Made by a program: the position numbers and the translations under genes. A DNA stretch of 5,644 bases. Origin: Campylobacteraceae bacterium. Lineage in GTDB: Bacteria; Campylobacterota; Campylobacteria; Campylobacterales; Sulfurospirillaceae. Shown here piece after piece: positions 1 to 5,644 of the stretch. Location: assembly GCA_027013265.1 (NCBI GenBank), contig JALUXQ010000231.1, forward strand, positions 1 through 5,644. Direction: 5' to 3'. The stretch's first letter is position 1. Every line of letters starts with the position of its first letter. The notes under the pieces were generated by a model that was not told the DNA's origin, ran no database searches, and was given only the letters and a program-made list of their open reading frames with translations.

Positions 1-927
1 TACGCTGTCACCTATGTCATAACCATAAGTATCATTTATTTTTTTAAATTTATCGATATCAATCATTGCGATACAAAAGGGTGATGAACTCTTATAAAAA
101 CTCTTAATCTCTTCAAAAAAATATCTTCTATTGTAGGCTTTTGTCATAAAATCCTTGTGTGCCATATCACTTAATGTCTCAAGTTGTTCTTTTGCATCAA
201 GTGCATTGTTTATCCTACAGACTAACTCCTCTTTACTAAAGGGTTTGTTTAGAAAATCATTAGCACCTATTTTTAGAAATTTTGCCGAGATGAGATGGTC
301 ACTGTTTCCAGTCATAGCAATTACTATCATCTTGTTTTTATCATACTTTTCTCGGATTTTGTTTGTTAGCTCAACCCCATCAATTACAGGCATATTAAAA
401 TCAGTCAAAACCAGCTTGACATCTTTGTTGGCATCCAAATAGTTTAATGCTTCTTCTCCGTGAGCTGCCATCAAAACTTTGAACATTTGACTCTTTAACA
501 TCTTTTTTATTTCATGTCTTATAGTCATAGAGTCATCAACTGCCATCACCTTTATATCTCTGTTTTTAGAGAGCCTTTTTATAAGGGAAAATATATAGTT
601 TACATCTTCTATATTGCCCTTATAGACATAATCTACGATATCTTTTTTGAGCATGGTTTCTCGCAAATCCTCATCTACACTTCCTGTCAGGACAATAACA
701 GGTAATCCGTATGCTAAAATAAAATCAACAATCTCTCCATTTGGAGCATCTGGCAGATTTAAGTCACAAAGTGTTATAAAAAAGTCATCGTTTTCATCTA
801 AAATCTCTTTAGCTTGTGCATATGTATAGGCTTGGATTATCTCAAAATTAAGATTTTTCTCCATCTTTTTTGTTAAAATTTTTGATAGTGCTCTGTTGTC
901 TTCTATGATTAATATTCTCTCTTGCAT
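1..927 (-). CDS. Two-receiver response regulator with C-terminal GGDEF domain (putative diguanylate cyclase), 3' end cut by window edge
   Basis: The frame is open from ATG 927-925 to the left edge (309 codons visible, no stop). Two CheY-like receiver domains come first. Receiver 1 (about residues 3-118) has acidic residues E9/D10, phospho-acceptor D55 in LCDLNLPD, T81 and K103. Receiver 2 (about 126-243) has D131/D132, D176 in LTDFNMP, T206 and K228 in NKPF. Both look able to accept phosphate. From about residue 258 a GGDEF domain begins: DFMTKAYNRRYF matches the family's DxLTGLxNRRxF, and IDIDKFKKINDTYGYDIGD matches its metal- and nucleotide-binding start, with Tyr for the usual His after G302. 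The GG[D/E]EF signature itself lies outside the window, so cyclase activity (2 GTP to c-di-GMP) is inferred. No membrane segment is seen, so it is likely cytosolic. The start is supported by GGAG six bases upstream. It follows recN by 3 bases, so it is probably co-transcribed; the partner kinase is unknown. Confidence 0.9.
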   Translation of the reverse strand, partial: MQERILIIEDNRALSKILTKKMEKNLNFEIIQAYTYAQAKEILDENDDFFITLCDLNLPDAPNGEIVDFILAYGLPVIVLTGSVDEDLRETMLKKDIVDYVYKGNIEDVNYIFSLIKRLSKNRDIKVMAVDDSMTIRHEIKKMLKSQMFKVLMAAHGEEALNYLDANKDVKLVLTDFNMPVIDGVELTNKIREKYDKNKMIVIAMTGNSDHLISAKFLKIGANDFLNKPFSKEELVCRINNALDAKEQLETLSDMAHKDFMTKAYNRRYFFEEIKSFYKSSSPFCIAMIDIDKFKKINDTYGYDIGDSV

Positions 928-930
928 TCT

Positions 931-2457
931 CTACTCCATTAGTGATTTTGCAAACTCTATCGCTTTTTCGTGAATCTCTTCCCCGCTAACCATTCTTGCT
1001 AGCTCTTCTACTCTTTCGTCTTTATTTAACAGCTTTACACTACTTGCATTTTCATTTTTTTGTACAAAAAAGTGCATGTTTGCTTTTGAGGAGAGTTGAG
1101 GTTGGTGGGATATGGCAAATATTTGATACTTTTGTGATAGTTTTAAGAGTATATTTGCAACGCTCATGGACTCTTTTCCGCTTAAGTTCGAGTCGATTTC
1201 ATCTAAAATCAAAACTCCACCACCGCTTTGCAGATACTCATGTCGGCAGACTAAAAAGGCAAGCCTTAGACGGTTGTACTCCCCAGAGCTTATCTTTTTT
1301 AATTCGATATTGCCAAGGTTTACAATTACTTCGTCGCAGCCATGCTCGTCTAAAGACTTTGTTTGAATAGATAGATTTACATTTGGCATATAGAGGTCGC
1401 AAAGATATGAATTGATGCGTTCATTCATCTTATTTAGACTCTTTTTTCTACTATTTGAAATTTTGAGGCTTAACTCTTGTATCTCTTTGTTTGCAACCGC
1501 ATGGTTTTTTTCTAACTCTGCTTTTTCAAATGTGATATTTTCATACTCTTGCAGTTCTTTGATTTTTAACTCTTTATGGGCTAGTATATCCTCTATTTCT
1601 CCATATTGTTTTTTGAGTCCCGCAATCTTTTCTATACGCTCCAATAGCTCTTCGATATCTAAATCTTCAAGCTCATCCAGTCTATCTTTTTGTAGTTCAA
1701 ACATCGCTCTTAGTTCATTTAAACACTCATCAAAAAATGCAGTATCTTTTTCCATCAAACTTAATGTCTCAATGACATTTGATTCACTATCAAATATGAG
1801 CTCCGCTCTCTCTAAAGACTCAGATATCTTCTCTTTTTTTGAGATGGAACGCTTTATGGCAAGGAGCTCTTCATCTTCACCTATTTTTGGATTTACCTCT
1901 TCGATTTTAGCTATTTCATACTTTACAAAATCCTTTAACTCTTCTACTCTTCTCTCTTTTTCTACGATATTGTTTAGTTTTTGATTTAAATCTTGATAAA
2001 TCAAGAATTTCTCTGTAAATTGTTTTAAATTCTCTTTATGATTTGGCTCTGTAGTTGAGCTTATCGCATCAAGCAGTTCCAATAATCTTTCGTTTTCAAA
2101 CTCCTCTTCATTTTTTATGCTCAGGTAGTTTATAAATTTCTTGGAGATTTCATTTATGTTTTTCTTAGAGATATTTTGAGAATTTATGAAGTATCTAGCG
2201 GTTTTTGATTTGATGAGCTTAAAGATGTTTATCTCATCACTCTGTATGCCAAACTCTTCCAAATCCATCTCTTTAACGACACTAGCTTCAATCAAACTAG
2301 CATTAGCATCCCCGTATCCAAAAAGAGAGAGCAAAGCTTGCATAAGAACTGATTTTCCAGCTCCACTTGGACCTGTAAATGCTATCAATCCACTCTCAAA
2401 TTGCAGTTCACACTCCCTAAAAGAGAAGTGATTTTTTATATAGAGTCTCTCTATCAC
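931..2457 (-). CDS. recN: DNA repair protein RecN (SMC-like ATPase)
   Basis: RecN is a cytosolic SMC-family ATPase that acts early in recombinational repair of double-strand breaks. Numbered from the upstream TTG (2469), the protein shows Walker A GPSGAGKS at 33-40, a long charged, Leu/Glu/Lys-rich coiled-coil region at about 140-345, an ABC-type signature KISSGEYNR at 392-400, Walker B GGGVLILDEID at 416-426 with the NLSG D-loop after it, and a switch His in ISHQPQ (H455). The head-coil-head layout is complete. At about 508 residues it is shorter than E. coli RecN (about 553), as in Campylobacterota, with the shortening presumably in the coils. I prefer GTG 2457-2455: it gives M-IERLYIKNHFSF, the usual RecN beginning, has GGGGA five bases upstream, and overlaps the nadK stop as GTGA. 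The alternative TTG at 2469 adds four residues. The gene is in an operon with nadK upstream and a receiver-GGDEF gene 3 bases downstream. Confidence 0.96.
   Translation of the reverse strand: MIERLYIKNHFSFRECELQFESGLIAFTGPSGAGKSVLMQALLSLFGYGDANASLIEASVVKEMDLEEFGIQSDEINIFKLIKSKTARYFINSQNISKKNINEISKKFINYLSIKNEEEFENERLLELLDAISSTTEPNHKENLKQFTEKFLIYQDLNQKLNNIVEKERRVEELKDFVKYEIAKIEEVNPKIGEDEELLAIKRSISKKEKISESLERAELIFDSESNVIETLSLMEKDTAFFDECLNELRAMFELQKDRLDELEDLDIEELLERIEKIAGLKKQYGEIEDILAHKELKIKELQEYENITFEKAELEKNHAVANKEIQELSLKISNSRKKSLNKMNERINSYLCDLYMPNVNLSIQTKSLDEHGCDEVIVNLGNIELKKISSGEYNRLRLAFLVCRHEYLQSGGGVLILDEIDSNLSGKESMSVANILLKLSQKYQIFAISHQPQLSSKANMHFFVQKNENASSVKLLNKDERVEELARMVSGEEIHEKAIEFAKSLME
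934..937 (-). promoter_or_regulatory. Shine-Dalgarno site of the receiver-GGDEF gene
   Basis: On the minus strand GGAG sits six bases before the ATG at 927-925. It lies inside the last codons of recN, just ahead of the recN TAG stop (933-931). This spacing supports the chosen start and suggests that ribosomes finishing recN may feed into the regulator gene. Confidence 0.6.
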
Positions 2458-3329
2458 AGATTTCCCCAATTTAGCTTTTCTCGTAGAGTATCAAAATAGT
2501 TTATCTTAAGAGAGTGTATAAGTTTCGCACTTTTTTGTGCAATTTTGACTGTGACTTTTTTAAAGTTTTTCATCTTATATCTCTCTTGCCCATCAATGAC
2601 AATGAGTATATCATCGCTACTTCTAAACTCTATCTCAAAATTGACAGGTAAAACAAGCGGTCTTTGTGTGAGTGCATGTGGACAAATCGGGGTGAGTATC
2701 AAAGCCTCAGTAAGTGGGTATATGACGGGTCCACCAGCAGATACATTGTATGCGGTAGAGCCTGTTGGACTTGAAACTATGAGCCCATCTCCACGATATG
2801 AGTTTATCAAATTACCGCCTATGTATGCCTCAACACAAGACATGGATGATGTATTGTCTCTTGCAAAAACGGCGTCATTAAACGCGACTATATGCCTTTC
2901 TTCATTTTCAGTATGCAGTGAAATTTCTAAAAGCATTCTTTCGTCTATTCTATATTTTTTTGCAAAAATATTGTCTATAAATTCGTCTATTTCACTCACT
3001 TTTATATCAGTTAAAAAGCCTAAATTTCCAGCATAAATCCCTAGTATCGGTTTGTTGTATTTGAAACTTCTTCTACAAAGTGATATAAGGGTGCCATCTC
3101 CGCCCAAAGAGATGATGAAATCGCTCCTTTGGCATATCTCTTCAAAATCCACTCCATCACAATCTAAATTTTTTGCACTGTTAGTCTCAACTAAAAGTTT
3201 GACGCCATATCTTTGAAGAGCATCTTTAATCGTATGGAAATATTTTTTCAAGCCACTATCATCTGGCTTGCTTACTAAACCCACACAATTAATAGTCTCC
3301 ATCTTTTCGATTTCATTTGTTATTTTCAT
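2454..3329 (-). CDS. nadK: NAD kinase
   Basis: This is the ATP- (or polyphosphate-) dependent kinase that phosphorylates NAD+ to NADP+, the only known route to NADP; it is cytosolic. The 291-residue protein is full length for the family. It shows the GGDGT motif at 76-80 (catalytic-loop D77), NLGFLT at 102-107, the FND segment at 150-152, and the conserved GDGLIVSSPTGSTAYNVSAG stretch from residue 180, which forms much of the NAD site. The C-terminal LREKLNWGN ending closely resembles the Campylobacter protein as I recall it. ATG 3329-3327 is chosen because it gives a normal-length N-terminus before the first beta strand (CVGLVSKP, 15-22). An in-frame ATG at codon 10 (3302-3300) is a serious alternative, given a promoter -10 element only six bases before the first ATG; neither start has a strong Shine-Dalgarno. 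The 3' end overlaps the preferred recN start by four bases (GTGA). Confidence 0.97.
   Translation of the reverse strand: MKITNEIEKMETINCVGLVSKPDDSGLKKYFHTIKDALQRYGVKLLVETNSAKNLDCDGVDFEEICQRSDFIISLGGDGTLISLCRRSFKYNKPILGIYAGNLGFLTDIKVSEIDEFIDNIFAKKYRIDERMLLEISLHTENEERHIVAFNDAVFARDNTSSMSCVEAYIGGNLINSYRGDGLIVSSPTGSTAYNVSAGGPVIYPLTEALILTPICPHALTQRPLVLPVNFEIEFRSSDDILIVIDGQERYKMKNFKKVTVKIAQKSAKLIHSLKINYFDTLREKLNWGNL
2463..2467 (-). promoter_or_regulatory. Putative ribosome binding site deciding the recN start
   Basis: Minus-strand GGGGA lies five bases before GTG 2457-2455, inside the last codons of nadK. It overlaps the final G of the competing TTG start (2469-2467), so it cannot serve that start. 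The match to the anti-Shine-Dalgarno is only partial, so this is supportive rather than decisive. Confidence 0.4.
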
Positions 3330-3335
3330 GAGCTT

Positions 3336-3344
3336 ATTATACCA
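3336..3344 (-). promoter_or_regulatory. Putative extended -10 sigma70 promoter for nadK-recN-regulator
   Basis: The minus strand reads TGGTATAAT here, a perfect consensus extended -10 (TGnTATAAT), in the 20-base gap between pglF and nadK. Upstream sequence in the pglF tail is AT-rich with no clear -35 box, which fits Campylobacterota housekeeping promoters, known to rely on the extended -10 and AT-rich upstream DNA. A start site about seven bases downstream falls on the A of the nadK ATG at 3329. It would let nadK and recN be expressed independently of the pgl genes. The call is based on motif and position only. Confidence 0.55.
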
Positions 3345-3349
3345 ATATT

Positions 3350-5083
3350 TTATGGCTTATGGGTAAATTCTGGAACTATAACTTGCAATTTTTTTACTTT
3401 ATCTTCGCAAGTTAGAAGCTCCTGTATGTTGGAATTTAACTTATCTATATCGTATTTTGTCTTTTTTGCTACCATGATTGATCTATATTTTGTCTCTTTA
3501 TCACTCTCATCTATGAGTAGCTCTTCATATAACTTTTCACCTGCTCTTAGTCCTGAAAACTCTATTTTGATATTATCTTTTCCACTTAATTCTATCATCT
3601 TGTTTGCCAAGTCAACTATCTTTATGGGCTCACCCATATCGAGTATAAATATCTCTCCCCCTTTTGCGATTGCTCCAGTTTGTAGAACCAATTCACAAGC
3701 CTCAGGAATAAGCATGAAGTATCTAGTGATATCAGGGTGAGTAACACTTACAGGGCCACCTTTTTCTATCTGTTTTTTAAATTTTGGTATGACTGAACCA
3801 CTGCTCCCTAAGACATTTCCAAATCTGACTGCTACGATTTCAGTTTTGCCTGAGTTTACATTTCCAGCGTACAGTTCGCATACCCGCTTTGTTGCGCCCA
3901 TAACATTTGTTGGACGAACTGCTTTGTCAGTAGAAATCAGTATGAATTTTTTCACACCATGTTTGATAGCCAAATCTATACAGTTTTTGGTGCCAAGTAT
4001 ATTGTTTTCTATGCCATCAGCAATATTCTCCTCAACAAGCGGCACATGTTTGTAGGCAGCTGCGTGTATTATGATGTCTGGCTTACAAGTTGAGAGAGTC
4101 TTCTCTAATGCTTTTTTGTTTAAAACACTGTGCATAAATGATTTTGCAGATTTTGAGCCTAGTTCTTCACAAATAGTATATAGATTGTACTCGCTGTGTT
4201 CTACCATAAAAAGCTCTTTGGCGCCATATTTGATACACTGTCTGCATATTTCACTGCCGATACTTCCACCAGCTCCAGTGACTAAGACTTTTTTGCCTTT
4301 TATAAATGAAGAGATCACCTGTTTATCCAAGTCTTGAGGGTGGCGAGCTAATAAATCTTCAACACTTATATTTTTCAACTGCTTCATAAAAGGCTTATTT
4401 GATAGTATATTGTCTAATGCGGGTAAAACCTTAATCTCTTCAAAATAGCTACTCAATCTTTCATATATCATATTTATTCGCCTGGATTTTGCAGATGGCA
4501 TAGCTATGACTAGAAGATTAAATTTATCACCATTTGTCACTTTTGTTTTTAACTGCTCTTTTGAAATTATTTTTACACCATCTATGCTTCTTTTTTGTAG
4601 ATGTTTGTCATCATCTATAAAATATTTTATCTTATAATTTGTATTTCGATACTCCTCTTCAAGGCTAAGTCCCGCTCTTCCTGCTCCATATATAACTAAA
4701 GATTTGTCTTTTTTGACTCTGCTTCTGTTTATAAACATATAGTAAGTGTACATGATAAAGTTTATACTAAAAAGATAGAAAAAAAGCTCTGAGACCATAA
4801 ATGCTATGCGAATCTTGCCATGTAAAAATGGAGCATATGCGATAAAGGCCACTATATAGACGACACTTTTGAGTAAAAATGTTTTTTGTGTGACTCTTGA
4901 CCATGACAAAGAGTAATCCTTGAAAATCAAAATTGAAGCGATTATTCTAGCCAATATTACCCACAAAACAACATATGGCTCAAACCTGTTATGAAAAATC
5001 CAAAAAGTCCAAGCAAAGCTAAAAAAACTAAGAGTAATGATAACTAAGAGGTTTAAAATTCTCTTATCTAGATATAGATTCAT
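3350..5083 (-). CDS. pglF: PglF-type UDP-N-acetylglucosamine 4,6-dehydratase (membrane-bound, bacillosamine pathway)
   Basis: Members of this family remove water from UDP-GlcNAc to give the 4-keto-6-deoxy sugar, the first step to UDP-diNAc-bacillosamine, the reducing-end sugar of Campylobacter-type N-glycans. The 577 residues match the long PglF/WbpM form (C. jejuni PglF is about 590), unlike the short soluble PseB. About four membrane segments are seen (roughly 8-30, 36-54, 70-90, 92-118). A first Rossmann-like domain follows with GAGRAG at 133-138. The catalytic short-chain dehydrogenase/reductase domain has TGAGGSIGSE at 269-278, AAAYKHVPLVE at 341-351, and STDKAVRPTNVMGATK at 384-399. That last motif supplies T385, D386, K387, M395 and K399, corresponding to the family's Thr-Met-Lys variant of the usual Ser-Tyr-Lys triad. 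FSGLRAGEKLYEELL at 509-523 is the conserved C-terminal motif. The ATG overlaps the pglB stop as ATGA, and no good Shine-Dalgarno is visible, so translation is probably coupled to pglB. A role in O-antigen or capsule sugar synthesis (WbpM/CapD-like) is possible, but the pglB neighbour favours N-glycosylation. Confidence 0.93.
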   Translation of the reverse strand: MNLYLDKRILNLLVIITLSFFSFAWTFWIFHNRFEPYVVLWVILARIIASILIFKDYSLSWSRVTQKTFLLKSVVYIVAFIAYAPFLHGKIRIAFMVSELFFYLFSINFIMYTYYMFINRSRVKKDKSLVIYGAGRAGLSLEEEYRNTNYKIKYFIDDDKHLQKRSIDGVKIISKEQLKTKVTNGDKFNLLVIAMPSAKSRRINMIYERLSSYFEEIKVLPALDNILSNKPFMKQLKNISVEDLLARHPQDLDKQVISSFIKGKKVLVTGAGGSIGSEICRQCIKYGAKELFMVEHSEYNLYTICEELGSKSAKSFMHSVLNKKALEKTLSTCKPDIIIHAAAYKHVPLVEENIADGIENNILGTKNCIDLAIKHGVKKFILISTDKAVRPTNVMGATKRVCELYAGNVNSGKTEIVAVRFGNVLGSSGSVIPKFKKQIEKGGPVSVTHPDITRYFMLIPEACELVLQTGAIAKGGEIFILDMGEPIKIVDLANKMIELSGKDNIKIEFSGLRAGEKLYEELLIDESDKETKYRSIMVAKKTKYDIDKLNSNIQELLTCEDKVKKLQVIVPEFTHKP

Positions 5084-5644
5084 ATTAGCAACTTATATAC
5101 TTTTGCATTTGGATTTAAAATAACTGGTTTAAAGAGCCTTTTATCATAATTGTCAAAGACAAAAAGTTGAATATACAAAGAGTTAAGAGTGGCATCATCT
5201 AGGACTAAAAAAGTGCCATATGAGCGCATATATATGATAGATATATTTGCGTTGCCGTCATACGATCTTCTTTGCCTGATGAGTTTTTTGTCCCTATCAT
5301 AAGCAGTGATATAAAAATCTTTTATAGGCACCTCTTGGTTTCTAACTTTTAGTATCCCCTTTTTTTGGTCAAAAAATATGCCATTTGCAAGATTCAGTAT
5401 GCCATCCTTTTCTCTATATCTGTTTGTTTTGTAGAAGAACGGTCTTCTTATAGTGTTTCCGCTCATCAAGTCAATATCACTAAATCTTGCAATCGTAGGA
5501 AAGATATTCATCATTCTAAATGGAAGATACAAGTATATGTCTCTGGTTTTTTTTGGAAGTTTTATATCGGTTTTTAGTGACATTAAAAACTCATTCGTAT
5601 CTTTGAAGCCATTATCAAGTGTCAATTGAGCCATGATAGGAGGC
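5080..5644 (-). CDS. pglB: PglB oligosaccharyltransferase (STT3 family), C-terminal part, 5' end cut by window edge
   Basis: PglB moves a preassembled glycan from a lipid carrier to Asn in D/E-X-N-X-S/T sequons on the periplasmic face of the inner membrane. The frame is open from the right edge to the TGA at 5082-5080, giving 187 visible residues of a protein normally a little over 700 long. They match the soluble C-terminal domain: KKTRDIYLYLPFRMMNIF at 31-48 of the fragment aligns with the Campylobacter jejuni KTRDIYLYMPARMSLIF region as I recall it. It contains the MxxI motif (M44, I47) that helps read the +2 Ser/Thr of the sequon. The end, NPNAKVYKLLI, matches the C. jejuni terminus. The transmembrane part and the WWDYG motif lie beyond the window. 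The Met at 5634-5632 is internal, since Pro-Pro-Ile precedes it in frame and the alignment continues, so it is not a gene start. The stop overlaps the pglF start as ATGA. Confidence 0.93.
   Translation of the reverse strand, partial: PPIMAQLTLDNGFKDTNEFLMSLKTDIKLPKKTRDIYLYLPFRMMNIFPTIARFSDIDLMSGNTIRRPFFYKTNRYREKDGILNLANGIFFDQKKGILKVRNQEVPIKDFYITAYDRDKKLIRQRRSYDGNANISIIYMRSYGTFLVLDDATLNSLYIQLFVFDNYDKRLFKPVILNPNAKVYKLLI

Noticed and set aside
155..829. Short plus-strand open frames at the left end
   Set aside because: They overlap the minus-strand receiver-GGDEF gene, whose conserved Asp, Thr and Lys motifs run through the whole interval.
1412..1984. 190-codon plus-strand open frame inside recN
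   Set aside because: It is antisense to the recN coiled-coil region and its Ser/Phe-rich product is what reversed Glu/Lys-rich codons give. No ribosome binding site or recognisable domain was seen.
2545..3036. 163-codon plus-strand open frame inside nadK
   Set aside because: It is fully antisense to conserved NAD kinase motifs and has no family resemblance.
3330..3349. Intrinsic terminator between pglF and nadK
   Set aside because: The 20-base gap has no stable GC stem or downstream U-run; its content is better explained by the extended -10 element.
4632..4640. Plus-strand TTATAATTT resembling a -10 box inside pglF
   Set aside because: It has no extended -10 TG and no plus-strand gene downstream; such AT-rich matches are expected by chance here.
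3350..5083. Reading the dehydratase as PseB (pseudaminic acid, flagellar glycosylation)
   Set aside because: PseB is a short soluble enzyme. This protein has four membrane segments, an extra Rossmann-like domain and a pglB neighbour, which fit PglF.
5080..5634. A separate 184-residue gene starting at the Met at 5634-5632
   Set aside because: The frame continues upstream to the window edge, and the similarity to the PglB C-terminal domain covers both sides of that Met, so it is an internal residue of a truncated pglB.

Overview
The window suggests a low-GC member of the Campylobacterota (former Epsilonproteobacteria), most plausibly a free-living Sulfurimonas-like organism. I infer this from the AT-rich sequence, from the PglB, NAD kinase and short-form RecN proteins, whose remembered closest relatives are Campylobacter-type, and from a Campylobacterota-style extended -10 promoter. 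No database search was possible, so genus is only a guess.

All five genes lie on the minus strand and are packed with almost no spacing. In order of transcription (right to left) they are: the C-terminal end of pglB (oligosaccharyltransferase, cut by the right edge); pglF (membrane-bound UDP-GlcNAc 4,6-dehydratase); nadK (NAD kinase); recN (SMC-like DNA repair ATPase); and a regulator with two receiver domains followed by the beginning of a GGDEF domain (cut by the left edge). Junctions, in the same order, are a 4-base ATGA overlap, a 20-base gap, a GTGA overlap (with the recN start preferred here) and a 3-base gap. No stretch of 300 bases lacks a gene, and I saw no tRNA, rRNA, CRISPR array, insertion sequence or obvious intrinsic terminator.

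The genes fall into two blocks. The pglB-pglF block belongs to protein N-glycosylation: PglF starts synthesis of the diacetylbacillosamine sugar, and PglB transfers the finished lipid-linked glycan to Asn in periplasmic proteins. The remaining pgl genes would be expected beyond the right edge. The nadK-recN-regulator block is a housekeeping and repair group; nadK next to recN is also seen in distant bacteria such as E. coli. A perfect extended -10 sequence (TGGTATAAT) fills much of the only real gap, between pglF and nadK, and probably gives the second block its own promoter.

I find no convincing undescribed system here. The points most worth a second look are the position of the nadK promoter, which implies a leaderless mRNA or a downstream start; the coupling of a two-receiver GGDEF regulator to recN; and the pgl locus continuing off the right edge.
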